Of a DNA stretch of 64,000 nt, positions 50,401 through 62,065 are shown one piece after another. Every line of letters begins with the position of its first letter. Positions within the stretch are counted from its first letter, which is position 1. The translations under genes were made by a program, and so were the position numbers. Under the pieces are notes generated by a model. The model was not told the origin of the DNA. It made no database searches and saw nothing but the letters and a program-made list of their open reading frames with translations. Origin of the DNA: Bimastos eiseni (Eukaryota; Annelida; Clitellata; Crassiclitellata; Lumbricidae); NCBI GenBank assembly GCA_959347315.1, contig OY365806.1:36264264-36328263 (forward strand), read 5' to 3'.

Positions 50401-53400
50401 AAATCCATTTTAAAATAGGTATTACAGCTCAAAAGGTACTACATGCTAACCAACCAACCTATCTCCTCCGCTCCATGCTCAACTCTCACACAGATAGCTT
50501 AGGCGCTCGATCAGTGCTTGCCATGACACTTTGTGTACCCTACGGTGTTGAGTTGTCTTGGATGCTGGTCCAAAGCTTCGAATTCGCTGCCCAAATCAGT
50601 TCATGAAGTCAATGTATTGATGTCGATCAGACCAAAACTTTTATCCAACTTGCTTTCCAACTGAATTCATGTTCTGATTTCTCAGATCCATCAGATTTCA
50701 ACCTGGTTTATCCAATCAATGGATTATTATTGCAATTTCAATTAAATCACCCATCATCTCATCTCTTGAGCTCTATTACAGAGGCACTATAGAAGTCATT
50801 AAATCAGAATTATACTTCAGTACATAATGATCTTTGATTATAATTGTATCTGTAGAATAGAAATTTCATAGTACATTTAAACAGATTTTAAATGCACATA
50901 CCCGCAGCACCAAGTCCAACCAACGCAGAAAATAAATACAATGTCACCTCCATCGGCTTCAGAAATAGCGCAATGTAGGCACTGCAAATCAAATTGACAC
51001 TTGTTGCAGTAATAAAAATTAGAATCTGTGGCAATAAATTGCACCATTGTCTTTGCATTACAGGCTCAAATCCCACTGTGTCATCATACATCCACACATT
51101 GTTGAGCCATTTAAAATAGAGCTGTACCGATATCACTTTTTGCCGATTATGCCGATACCGATTATTGCCGATTATTCATTTGCCGATACCAGATTATTTA
51201 GCCGATTATTTAATCGTGTTGCCCAAAAATGTCCGGTTCCAAAAGATAGACCTTCTGTTACTGCCTATTGTTGTGTTACAAGCAAACACTTGCTCCGTAA
51301 GAGACGTATGCATGTAGTTGGGGACTACTCCTAGGCAGGCAATATAGATTAGACACACCACCCGCCGTCGAACTGTGCCCAGGGTAATTAACGGCCAAGG
51401 AACGGCTGGCCTATTCACAGCCACCCATCTAGTCTCAGCGTCTCAGGCGATTGGCAGCTAGCATTTATTCGTTAGGCACGCCTCCACGATGTACATTCAT
51501 TGGTTTCTCTGTTGAATTGGCCAGCCAGCCCTTGGCCCATAAGCAGGCACTATGACTCACTCTGCACAAGACCTATGTTGACACATTCCCATGGTCTATA
51601 GTAGCACAGTGGGTGGTCATGCCACTGGTCTGAAGAAGCCATTGGCTCGACGACACAATATGGGAACGGAACGAGATGCCGTCCTTCACAAACCCAGTGA
51701 TGTTGCTGCGGTCATTTTGCTTTTATAGACTGAAAATAATATTATAAAATAAAAAAAATAATTTTTAATATTGGTGCCGATTATCTTGTCGATATCCGAT
51801 ATCTCTATAATCGGCCTGATTAATCGGCCGGCCGATTAATCAGTACAGCTCTAATTTAAAACACTAATCACAGATATCAATTATTGAACTGCTTGCATGA
51901 GATTGCCTATCTTATCACTGACACATTTGCCACACCTCAAGACATATCCTAAATTATGTACATATCTGAGCTTTTGTATAATGCCTGTTAAGGACCTCTC
52001 AAAAGCATTGTAAATTGAGAAAGAATGCAAATCATTAAGTAACAATAAAGAGGCTGATTCGGATCAGCACCTGCAGATAACTTTAGACAAGATGTTGTGA
52101 CCTTGTTGTTTCACACAGTCTGTACAAATTTTCACATAAGACATTCTCTACTGTTGCACCCAGATTCCAATTTAATTTGGTTCATCACCACTTCACATAG
52201 TTATTACTGTCTCCCAACTAAAAAAAATGGTAATCACGGACACACAGAAAACCTCTATAAAGTGCTACAGAAATGCAATCTTGTAATGAAGAAATGTACA
52301 TAAATTCAATATTGAAAAGCCAAATGTGTAGTTATAGGCTTTCTATGATTGTTTGATTCAGAACGTATATTAACAAGCAATTGCCACGCATCATTTTATA
52401 CTTTTATGCATGTAGTTATCTAGATATCTATATAATGCTTTTCAACAATTTGGCCGCTAGCAACGTGTTAAGACATCTCAAATTGGGTAATGGCCCAATA
52501 ATAATTAGGCCCATGGTCAAAGTGTTAAGAGCCATCATAGTTGTCATACACAGTGCTTTTGAAATGTTTTTATAGCATTTATACATGATAAACAAATAGC
52601 TCAATGCAAATAAACAAGAAATCTCACCAATAAAGTACGGCACCAAAAATAAGTGCCATCTTAGCACCGAATACAGCCACAACAGATGGCGCCAGCCAAT
52701 TCGAGATCGCAAACACTCCATAGATTATAGCAAGGCTAAAAATAAACAACTACAAATTACATCAACAACAAGTTGCATGAAAATCAAACAAAGCCTTAAG
52801 CAAAAGCCATCACAAAACTATCAAAGAAACATCTGTATAAAGAAAACCACAAAAGATCCAGTTTTCTTGATGCAAAAGGTACCATGTCCTTAAAATTAGT
52901 ATTTAATATAAACCAAAGACGAAAATTATTGATGACTAGCATGAAAAGTCACCAGTGGCTTCAGCCAGGAAGAGAGTAAATTTAAAAAACAAACTTTATT
53001 TTCTTAGATTCGAATTGACATGTATAATGAGTTCTCACACACATAAAGGTGCTGCATTAATGCAGATCTGTTTTACACAGGACATCAATCAAAAAGAAGT
53101 TTGTTACATAATTATTAGCAGTGCGAGTTGAAAATGGTCAGTCTATTAATTATTTATACTAAAAGTAATAAACAAAAGTATATCAGTTTCCCCAACTTAA
53201 ATAACAAGAAATTTTAGGAATACGAGATCATTAAGCGTAGCGTCATCTAGATGAATTATCCATCCATATTTGCACAGGCCAATTTTATAGCACAAGAACT
53301 AAGTTAGAGCGAAATTAACTGAGACCACTTGTTCTAGTCACAACACAGACTATTTAGAAAAGGTCATAGAATGACCTCAAGACCAAGAAGACTGCGACAT

Positions 53401-55290
53401 CATGATATCTGTCTCATGACCAAAACAGAGTCTCAAGACCATACAACCCAACAAAGAATGAACCATATCAATCTCATGCACATCTTTACCTCGTGTAACC
53501 TTTGCCGTTGAATGTTCCATTAGAATCCTTTACTTCACTTTCAAGAACAATCGTCTAAAAAGTAAAAAAAACGAATCAAGCAAAACAGTAACTAAACAAC
53601 TTTCGTGAAACACAGGAATTAGAGTGAGCAAATTGTGAATTCACAGTATAATTAAAATAATTAGGTCAATAGTTTACAACCATGAAAAGCTCTGTTTGTT
53701 ATTTACACATGCAAAAATTTGGTCATTTTTACAAATATGGCATGTTACACATCCTTCATTTTCTTTTAATCTGTTGTGATCAAATTGTTTACAAACTGTG
53801 TGCTAAGTACATTTATATTATCTAATGGCTACCATTAAATTGAATTGTTCTGATTGACCATTTCTTCATCCTGCTAAGCAACCCTATTCATTTCCCCACT
53901 AATTGTGCCTATGGCAGGTCTGATTATGTTACCAAAGGGATGACGATCTTGGAGCAGGTGACACTCTTGGTGCAGGTGACAATGACATGGCAGAATCAAA
54001 TATTATGCCATGCAGTGGAAATGCTTGAATGAACGAGAATGTGTCACTGTGATGCGAGAACACTAGTGAGCTACAGATAATGTTACAGTAAATGTGATGG
54101 CTCAATCTGTTGTTATTGTGCAGCTTTTATTAATCTATTTCAGTTTCACTCATAACAAAATATTGAAATAAATTAATCATTTTTTTAATAATATTCGAAT
54201 AGCTGCTAGGTGAGCAATTTACTGCTTCACTAGAACTTAACTAGGAGAGTGATCAAGGAGAACGATTGATTGCTTGCCTAAAATGGATAGCTCTACAAAT
54301 AGCATGCTAAGGTCATTACAACTATGATATGGATAATTGAACTGAAGTAGGTCTACTGGATTAGCATTATAATTATCAGTCTACATGCATTGCAGCCATA
54401 AAAATACAATACACAAATGATGTTGTACACACAACAGCTCGCTTGGTCGATCGTGCATCGATTACCTACTCGGTCGATTTTTCCAACCGCCTACTATTTT
54501 CAAATGGGAAACTCTTATATATGCCTGTGTGCTCACTGTTAGAAATAAGCTACATCCAAAATTCTAGGTCAGAACATAATTACATCCTCACTTTGAACTC
54601 TCATGAAAACACTGTTGGTGATGATGAGCAACAGAGGGCGAAGGAGTATCTCCAGATCTTAATACTTTGTGGAGGCTGAAACTTGGTCGTTTCTAGTTCA
54701 ATGAAGCCATTGCCTAACAAAGATGATATGCATTGTCCTTCTTTCTCCAGGCTTGGGACTGACATTGCCCGAGTAAGAGCAATGGTAGAGTCTGGCTCGA
54801 ACTTGTATTCTCCGCATCACAAGTCAAGTGATCTAACCCTCAATCAGCTATGGTCACACTTACTGATGTCATCATCTACTTTTGCCAGTGACAGAATCCT
54901 AGCCTCATCCCTTCGACCCTACACTATCCATCGCATAGTGCGTTATTCGTGCTTTATCCAAAATTCTAGGCCAGGGCATAATTACATCTTCACTTTGGGC
55001 AGCAATGGGCAGCATTGTCAATCAGTTAACTTCTATAGCGATATAAACGCAAATCGTTGCTACGCTAAAAATAACTACTGTTGCTCAAGACAAACAAAAG
55101 ATATTGTGGCACAGTTGCAAACATCATTCACATTACAACAAACCTCGACCATAGAACATGTCTGGAATGCAGTGAACAGAAACATGAAAGACACTCCGAG
55201 AACGATTATGTTGAAGAGTTTCCAGTCCCTGCCTTCAGTGGGTCCCGGTCCATTGAACAGAAGTGGGACATCGCTCCCATCCGCAGCCAT
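41454..55290 (-). CDS. MFSD11: UNC93-like MFS membrane protein MFSD11, 13 exons
   Basis: MFSD11 is an orphan major-facilitator/UNC93-family transporter-like protein with about 12 membrane segments; its substrate is unknown. Coding exons: 55144-55290, 53490-53554, 52628-52735, 50902-50981, 49832-49928, 49250-49426, 47977-48014, 47214-47279, 46686-46811, 45005-45179, 44590-44653, 43659-43730, 41454-41624; 461 residues against 449 in human. Matches along the length include LFNIIVLGVSFMFLFTAFQT, LAIIYGVFAISNWLAPSVVA, VLWTAQGNILTVNS, GRDTGIFWAL, LEAFKRSLQMFFTKEM, LTGLSGVFVGIGEIVGGAAF, FLLGLGDSSFNTQ and ILGALYPEDSASACAIYKF. Every junction keeps phase, including the 38-nt exon 47977-48014. The start ATGGCTGCGG has a good context (GAAATGG). 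Its 3' end faces that of GTF2A1. Confidence 0.96.
42409..43447. mobile_element. TIR DNA element, about 1.03 kb, in the last MFSD11 intron
   Basis: The ends share GTCATTGCATAATTAC in inverted orientation (left begins GGGGTCATTGC at 42413; right ends GCAATGACA at 43443). CTAA flanks both sides (42409-42412 and 43444-43447). Subterminal CCCACCC and TTACG motifs mirror each other. No transposase is readable; superfamily not determined. Confidence 0.7.
43448..43610 (-). mobile_element. tRNA-like SINE candidate
   Basis: The minus strand carries GGGTTCAAATCC (43498-43509), a perfect B-box consensus, with a weaker A-box-like TTGGTGTTAACAC upstream. It abuts the DNA element ending at 43447. Weak, because only the B box is clear. 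Confidence 0.4.
43941..43963. repeat. (TA)n microsatellite
   Basis: About eleven TA repeats in an MFSD11 intron. Confidence 0.9.
45300..45850. repeat. Degenerate TTCTC / GTAAAA-rich repeat tract
   Basis: Motifs such as TTTCTCCAA...GAGTAAAACT recur loosely every 25-40 bp in the MFSD11 intron upstream of exon 10. This looks like an old, decayed tandem array rather than coding sequence. Confidence 0.5.
50400..50800 (+). mobile_element. LINE 3' remnant, antisense in an MFSD11 intron
   Basis: The plus strand reads PTYLLRSMLNSHTDSLGARS and further C-terminal-like sequence up to about 50700, matching the YLxSMLxPHxxxRxLRS... region of CR1-type reverse transcriptases. It is followed by a GCACTATAGAAGTCATTAAA tail. 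It is frameshifted. Confidence 0.65.
51109..51861. mobile_element. Non-autonomous hAT-type element B with 8-bp target duplication
   Basis: The element is 51117-51853 (737 bp). Ends TAGAGCTGTACCGAT and (reverse complement of the right end) TAGAGCTGTACTGAT form a 15-bp inverted repeat with one mismatch. The flanks carry identical ATTTAAAA (51109-51116 and 51854-51861). Subterminal GCCGATTAT motifs repeat at least four times at the left end and recur at the right. It lies in the MFSD11 intron between exons 3 and 4. Confidence 0.93.
54554..54997 (+). repeat. 42-bp direct repeats 402 bp apart
   Basis: ATCCAAAATTCTAGG...CATAATTACATC..CACTTTG occurs at 54554-54595 and 54956-54997 with about four differences. 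They bracket part of a long plus-strand open frame in MFSD11 intron 1. Confidence 0.85.
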
Positions 55291-55842
55291 TTCGTCGCTT
55301 AAGACGTAACAGAAAATAAACTAAATATAATACAAACGATTATCTATTCATCATTTAAAAATGTCGCGTGAATAAATTCAATCTTGCCCCAACCGTCTAT
55401 TATAGTCATAATACAACTTGGCTTCGTGGAGTCATCTGACTGTTTACGAATTAGGTTCACATGATGCCTCAGCTGAAGTCAAGTGCTCATTATGTTGCGC
55501 TTTAATTTTGCTGCGATACTAACAGTAATTAATTTTAATATACAGAATGGCTTGCTGCGATATAATGCAACATTTGCCCAATTCTTTATTTTAAAATAAA
55601 AGGTAATGTACTGTAACAATTTCATCTGTGTCGTTTTGGGTAGTACACCATCAGGTTTATCACAAGTGAATTTCCAAATCATGGGTGAAACCTAGCGAAT
55701 ATAACATTATTATGGCAATGTCATTACCATTAGTGTCTTATACTGTCCATTATTCATACGCAGGCCTACTAGGCCTACATTACTGTTGTCTTAGTTAATT
55801 TTATTATATTTTTGATCATTCATCGGATGCAGTTGTACGCAC

Positions 55843-56064
55843 GTGACATGCAGGGCCGTGCCATATTATAGTAGGCTATAATTTCGTCATGTGCTTAGCT
55901 AACTGCGCCATGTGCGTAGCATCAATCTGGCGCCCCCACATTTTGAAAATAGTGCATTTTATGGAATAATAAGTTATTCTATCTCGAAATTTGCGCCCTT
56001 TCCACATCTGCGCCCTGGGCCTATAGGCAACACTGGCCTCCCTTGGTACGGCCCTGGTGACATG
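55843..56064. mobile_element. hAT-type miniature element C with 8-bp target duplication
   Basis: The element is 55851-56056 (206 bp), ending CAGGGCCGTGCC... and ...GGTACGGCCCTG. The 12-bp inverted repeat has one mismatch. Identical GTGACATG flanks it (55843-55850 and 56057-56064). TGCGCC-type repeats lie inside. It inserted about 560 bp upstream of the MFSD11 start codon. Confidence 0.92.
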
Positions 56065-56237
56065 TATAGGTCTACATATGACACATACATCCTCTTAACT
56101 GAATATCAAGGACCTATGACACACATTGGTACACTATAATATAGTTTCTTGGCTGAATGTCAAAGTGATAAATAAGTAGGCCGATTTTTGAACTCACAAT
56201 AGCTAGCCTATTTGCATTAGCACTTGACTGTGTAGGC

Positions 56238-56300
56238 CACGGGTGTCAAAGAGCCGGCCCGTGAGCCATTCTGGGCTTTTCTGGCCCGCCGACCAAAGGC
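56238..56300 (+). mobile_element. hAT-like terminal fragment
   Basis: CACGGGTGTCAAAGAGCCGG resembles hAT/SPIN-like termini (CAGGGGTGTCAAA...). No partner end or target duplication was found. Confidence 0.4.
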
Positions 56301-56864
56301 GTATATCTAGGGGCAGAGGGGGATATCTGTAAACGCCACGGGCGCCAAGTTGGAAGGGGCACAAATGAGGATAAAACTAGTTATTTTTTTATTTTGATGC
56401 AAATTAATTTAGTCTAAATAAGTTAGTAAGATAAAATTTTTCACGCCCCTCCAAATCTTCTGATTATAAACAGGTTGTCAAGCATGATTTTTACGCCCTT
56501 GGGTTCCATTGATTTACTAAGGGTCCGTAAGGGTCGCCATAATACTCAATACGTATTTCCAAATCAACGCATTTCAATGCAAATTTTCTAACAATTGCTG
56601 CTTCAATTGCATGTCGTGAGCGGCCCCTCAGCATATTGAAACTAATTTTGTTGTATTTGCGGTTTTCAAAATGACAAGATCGTCTCAACGATCTTGCTCT
56701 TCTCAGCATCGAACGAGAAACGTTGGAGAACACACATTTTGATAACGCTATTGTAAAATTTGCGACAGTTAAATTAAGAAAAAATATTTTTTAGGCTGCC
56801 TATGACAGTCATGTAGGCTTTAGAAACAGGCCTAATATTTGAAAAATTTGAAATAAATTAGAAA

Positions 56865-56890
56865 GGGGCCGTTCATAAATGACGTCACAC
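56865..56890 (+). mobile_element. Solo DNA-transposon terminus (GGGGCCGTTCATAAATGACG type)
   Basis: GGGGCCGTTCATAAATGACG followed by TCACAC is a terminus type seen in many animal genomes, related in form to the ends of the 40406-40884 element. The inverted partner was not found nearby. Confidence 0.45.
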
Positions 56891-57089
56891 AAGTAGCCTA
56901 ATGCCTAATTTATATTTAGAGGTCCGAGACCAAGACCAAAACCGAGACCGGTTTATATATATATATAGTTTTGTCGCTTCGGTCGCTTTCTTTTGCATTG
57001 AATTTTTGCAGTTATTGGGGTAATTGGAGCCTCGGGTAAGGCTATTGGGGCCAAACGGAGGCCTACTATAGCGCAGGGACAAGAAGTAC

Positions 57090-57165
57090 ATATATATATA
57101 CTTATATATACATTATATATTATATATATACTTATATAAATATATATATATATATATACAAGCTC
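57090..57165. repeat. (TA)n-rich microsatellite
   Basis: TATATA tracts interrupted by CT and AT steps. Confidence 0.9.
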
Positions 57166-57237
57166 TTTTACTCACAGCAGAAACAGGTAAGTCAGAAAGG
57201 TAGGCCTACCGTACGTTGTATATAGACCTACATAGCA

Positions 57238-57330
57238 TCAACACTCCAGCTCATCGGTTAAGAGCGCAAGCCGCGTCTCATGCGCCTCTTTCCGAACGTG
57301 AGCATGCGGATCGTGGTTCGCCTACCGGTG
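57238..57330 (+). mobile_element. tRNA-like sequence, possible SINE head
   Basis: AGCTCATCGGTTAAGAGCGC resembles an A-box region, and GGATCGTGGTTCGCC about 50 bases on resembles a degenerate B box. I could not fold a convincing acceptor stem, so a functional tRNA gene is unlikely. Confidence 0.35.
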
Positions 57331-57737
57331 CCGGCTTGTTTCGGAGATTTAAGAATCTCGGGTTAGTACTAGTCCTTTGCGTGGCGTCCATTCGAAGGAT
57401 TTCGAACGTAGCAGCACGGTGTTTAGTTAAGTTAAATTAATAAGCCAAAAAGTAGTTAAAATTCTGACAAGTGATAACGATGGATTTTTCCGACGGAATC
57501 TCACTTAGGCCTATTTTATGGCAAATATATCTCTGTGGACGGAACAGCGGCTCGCTTGACAAAAAATTTACCTATTACGATTTACAATCGCTAAAATGAC
57601 TTTTGCCTAATGCTTGACTGTGCGAACTTTTGCCCGTGCTGTCACAAAAATCTCCAAACACCACCACATCACCTCTGCCACTCCGTTGGTTCAAAGTACA
57701 TGAGCGAATTGAATACAAAATCATAAACTATCACTCA

Positions 57738-58613
57738 CCTACAACCAGGGATGTGCACATAGTCTCGAGACCGCGGTCTTGGTCTCGAGACGGTCTCGAG
57801 ACCGGAAAACTCCGGTCTTGGTCTTGGACCATCTGTCTTGGTCTTGGTCTCGAATGCGTCGGTCTTGGTCTTGGTCTTAAAGGAACGGTCTTGGTATTGG
57901 TCTCTGTCTTAGGTCAGCGTTCTTGGTCATTTGCTGTATCAGAGCAATTTCTTTGATATTTGTTGGGTGTTTTCGATTATTAGAGACAACGGATGTTTAT
58001 TCCCTACGTGCTTGTTATCGATTCATGATATGCTGACCATATATATGACAAAGTTACTATGGAAAAAATGCATTTGCAACGGAACCAGCCATTTCAAAAT
58101 TTGCTTTCACAAATTTCAAGATTTTTGGAACAATTTAATAATTACGTGGTCGGCCACGTGTAGTCACTGTTAACCTACAATTCCGAGTACAAATAGGCCT
58201 ACACCATTCAAACGGAACGTTAATCTACTTGTTCAGATGTCTTATTTATGACCTATCGTATACTGTAATTAATTTATAGTGCGATATTCTCAGGTCGAAG
58301 CCTAGGGATGAACTCACAAAAGTTCAGACTGGCCGGTAAAACTGTTTTCTGGACCATTATTAACCGGTATTCTTCAACAATAAAATTAATTTTTAAGCGT
58401 GTTATTCCGTTTTAGCGTCTGAATAAATTGAATTGTTTATAAAAAAGAGTATCGGTCTTGGTCTTCGACCCTCGGTCTAGGGTTCGGACCACCCGGTCTC
58501 GGTTTTGGTCTTGGTCTCGGACCTCCCGGTCTTGGTCTTGGTCTTTGACCTTTCGGTCTTGGTCTCGGTCTTGGTCCCGAGATTTTGGTCTCGTGCCCAA
58601 CACTGCCTACAAC
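57738..58613. mobile_element. Non-autonomous hAT-type element D with 8-bp target duplication
   Basis: The element is 57746-58605 (860 bp), beginning CAGGGATGTGCAC; the right end reads CAGTGTTGGGCACGAGACC in reverse complement, a known hAT-style terminus. The flanks carry identical CCTACAAC (57738-57745 and 58606-58613). Both ends are packed with GGTCTTGGTCTCG-type subterminal repeats. No transposase is seen. A fragment with the same repeats lies near 56920-56955. Confidence 0.93.
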
Positions 58614-58835
58614 ACACTCCAATCCTCACAGCCCTAATATCTCCGTCTGTTGCTCACGATTCAACCACATAGTTTAACCTGTTTAAAGGCTTTTTCTCTT
58701 CCACCCTCACATTGCTATCCCGCCTCTTTTTAACAAACTCCTACCAGTATAAATTATTAAGGGATAGGCCTTTCCTTCATATCCGATCCATTCTACGAAC
58801 TCAACGACTCTAATCACCTCTTGCTATCTCCTCAC

Positions 58836-59156
58836 CAGAGGTGCAGGCCTGACTAGTAACAAGGTTCTACAAGTGGAAGGCATATACTTCTGATAATATT
58901 GCGCAGAGCGCCCAAAATGGTTTTTTTGCCCCCACTTTTTGAATTTTCCCCCCAGAAATTAAAAAAATGGGGGGCCCACAAATTATTTCAACAAAAGTAA
59001 TCTTATTATTATAATCTAGAGAAATAAAAACTGCAGGATGCTTTTAAAGTATACACTTATATACTATATAGTAATATATTGTACAATATACAGCAAAATT
59101 GCGTGCTAATTATTTTTTTCCAGTTTTAAAACTGGGGCCCGCTTGTTACACCTCTG
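58836..59156. mobile_element. hAT-like miniature element E, copy 1
   Basis: The ends are CAGAGGTG... and ...CACCTCTG, with an inner TAACAAG/CTTGTTA match offset by a short insertion. No 8-bp duplication is visible. The interior is shared with the copy at 63668. Confidence 0.65.
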
Positions 59157-59280
59157 GGTGCGATGTTTGAGATATGAGTTATTGATTGCTGCAGCCTTAC
59201 AGGTTATTAATTAGCAACTTACTACTGTTATAACTGTGGATAACTTTGCTGCGAAACGTTCACGCCTAGAAGTAAGCTTA

Positions 59281-59560
59281 CCGAAATAAGATAATTATTG
59301 TCGTCATCGTCGATAAATTAAGAACTAGTTTGGTCATCAGATAGTACAGCACACTATCCTGAAAACAGACAGAGAATGGCAACGTGCCGCTGCCAATCTT
59401 CGCCATACAGTCAACCAGTTGGATTAACTGCACGCCCAGAGACAACCACGAGGAGGTGTTGGCAAAGGTCTCCGTAGGCCATTCATTGCAGCTCTCGGGC
59501 AGTAGAAAGTCATCACAAGCATCACCCATTAGTAGACCAAGTTTAGAAATTTTCAATTTG
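59281..59560 (-). other. Unassigned open frame with splice-like motifs
   Basis: A 92-codon minus-strand frame reads DACDDFLLPESCNEWPTETF and more. It contains an internal acceptor-like TGTCTGTTTTCAG and ends at a donor-like TTTCG|gtaagc. I do not recognise the protein. It may be an exon of an unknown gene, or chance. Confidence 0.25.
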
Positions 59561-59924
59561 AGTTATTTGCTTTTACTTGGATTGAAATGCAAAGCGAACA
59601 TTGGCGCTGGGGCAAAACATGAAAAGACGCAAATCAGAGACATGATTAAGCATAGTTATAGCAAGAGAAAGTTCAGAAATGATACACGACACACGCATAA
59701 GGCTTATAAATCAAAGACTGCGAATGAGTGAACGAAAACAAAGTCCGTGAGAGTAAAACTGAATGAGAGAACACGGAGAACGAGAGAACAGACACTGCAG
59801 CGATAGCGAATGAGTGAAAAGAGACACTTAGTTTGAAGATTGAGAAAAAACAAAAGACAGGGTTAGCGATTGGGTCTAAGAGTTATAGAGAAAAATAGAT
59901 GATAGGCCTAGGCCTAAATGGAGA

Positions 59925-60345
59925 TTGATTGATAGATAGATAGACATGGTAGATGCAGAAAGAAAGACTGCCTTGACATATAGATAGACAGATAGATACA
60001 TAGATAGACAGACAGATAGATAGATTAATAGAGAGAGACATTGATGATAAATGGAGATCGATAAATATAAGACAGATAGAGAATAAATAGATAAGGCAGA
60101 GAAAGAGAGAAATTACAGAGAAATTACAGTGAAATAGGCGGATTGATAACTAGATAAATAGATGCACATATAGATAGATGAATTGATCAATAGATACATA
60201 GACAGATAGATATATAGATAGATAAGACTGAGAAAGAAATATTAGATAGTGTGATAGATGCATGAATAAACAGATCTCTACATCGATTGATAGATAAGGA
60301 GGCACATAGGATGACAGATAGACAAGTGTATTGAGAAGATTGTTA
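59925..60345. repeat. Imperfect (GATA)n / TAGATAGACA microsatellite region
   Basis: GATAGATAGACA-type repeats are scattered over about 420 bp with many interruptions. Confidence 0.9.
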
Positions 60346-61240
60346 TTAGATAGGCCTATGCAGAGAGAGATTGGTTAATATACAATGCGATGAAGAAAAT
60401 ATGCTGTTTGGATGAGAAAAAGTAAGACAAACACAAGACTGAAAGTAAGATCGAAATTGAAATAATATGGTTGCAGCAGAGGCAGTATACTTAAGAGTGA
60501 GGAGTACAGTTGAAGTGAGTGAGAGATTGAAATTATAATGTAGCAGATATTATTTAACGTAACTGCTTATATCCCTCTGACCTTAACGTCTAATAATGTT
60601 CAATCACAGGCAACTAGGTCAGTTTAAAGGTCACCAAGTAAAAATGGAAAATAATTAACTGCCTGAGAAACCTGTAATGAGTGGCCTACCCAAATGTATC
60701 CTACTTACCATTATGCAAGGCCAGGGTCCTACAGAGAAAATGTGACGCATTTGGCCCATCACATTTTCTCAAGCAAGCAGTTGGAAGGTAGTTCTGTGCT
60801 GACCTCAGGTCTGAGGTTAACACAAAACAATTTTCAAACACTTTAATCTCCTCATATCAGACTGAATGCAACATATTCAACCAACACCTCTGATTCAAAG
60901 CATAAGTCTTCAATAGACTGGTGTCCTGAATTTGGCTTTCGAGTGATGCTTTAGAAGTTTTGAGAAGTTAAGGATTACTATTAGAGTTACATGTAGCAAC
61001 ATAATTTTTTATACTGTACGCCATTTTCTTTTTGTCTGTGCATTTAGATGGAACTTATTCGTGTTGAATTTTTTACTTGAGGAGACAATTAATTGTCAGA
61101 ACTTAACCAAAGGAGGATACACGGATCTTAAACTGACATATACCGAAATTGACCAAAGTAAGTGAACAGTAAGACAGAAAAGAAAAAGAGAACTAGAATA
61201 AAAACTAAGATGACGATGACGATGATGAGTCCTTAGCCCT
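60346..61240. other. No gene recognised
   Basis: This is AT-rich DNA. A short perfect hairpin, GAGAAAATGTGA at about 60736 and TCACATTTTCTC at about 60759, is the only structure noted. Confidence 0.45.
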
Positions 61241-61249
61241 CAGACAGGT

Positions 61250-61425
61250 CCAGCCATCCACGTTTTACAAGAGCGAGGTGATTTCCCATTGCCTTCCTTC
61301 CTCACCGACAATTCAGGGCAATAAACTTGTCAAGGGTACCTACGCAGTGGCTTGAGGCATATTCGAACCTGCGACCTTCCACTAACACGGCATAGAACGT
61401 ATACCGCGACACCACCACGTCCCAC
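61250..61425 (-). mobile_element. tRNA-derived SINE
   Basis: On the minus strand, GACGTGGTGGTGTCGCGGTA (A-box region) is followed about 35 bases later by GGTCGCAGGTTCGAATATGC (B box). This is the usual order and spacing for a SINE tRNA head. The body extends leftward to about 61250. Confidence 0.7.
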
Positions 61426-61504
61426 ATTCATCTAAACTAGTATAAAGCAATTAATTCTGTAGCTTAGAATTGTGAAACTTAACTCAGTACTGTAGTCCTT
61501 CCCA

Positions 61505-61648
61505 TGTAGGTCTTCATATCGAGCAACACATCTCCTCCTCCTTCATTCGTCTCCTCTGTCCATCGCCAGGTCCTTCTCGGTCTCGTCCCATGACATCTTC
61601 ACTCTTTAGGCATCTCAGGCCGTCTCTGATGGTTTCCAGCCAGTTCTA
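61505..61648 (-). mobile_element. LINE RT C-terminal remnant
   Basis: The minus strand reads NWLETIRDGLRCLK then GRDREGPGDGQRRR and ends in a stop. This resembles the TWLxxIRxDLxxL...DRxxWRxxV tail of non-LTR polymerases, with a frameshift. An acceptor-like TCTTTTAG precedes it, so a small exon is a weaker alternative. Confidence 0.5.
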
Positions 61649-62065
61649 AAAGACAAAACAACAATGCAAAATGTAATAAAGCTATGAAAGGGCGTGATAA
61701 CAGCCTTTAATAGAGCTGTAGACAGACTTAAGACAAGCAGGAGAGACATTTAGCAAAGAGACACAGACAAGACAGAGAAGCCCTGTGTTTTATTATCCTG
61801 GGCGACATTTTTTTTACATAATTAGCATCTTCTAAACGACCTAACGATTTTATTAGCAACCAATCTATGGGATTTATCATAAACATTCATAGAAACTGAA
61901 AATCACTTAGCTGCTTGCACGACAATCAGTCATCTGGATCATGTTAGTTGCTCCGGACTGGAGCTGAGATCCTTCAAGTGAAGAGCTTCCCACGACCATT
62001 GCAGCCGGAGACAGCTCGAAGACAAGAACAGGTAGCACTCCATGTCAGATGCCACAGTGCCTCTA

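Noticed and set aside
57238..57330. Functional tRNA gene
   Set aside because: A- and B-box-like motifs are present, but no convincing acceptor stem or anticodon arm could be formed. Better seen as a SINE-like relic.
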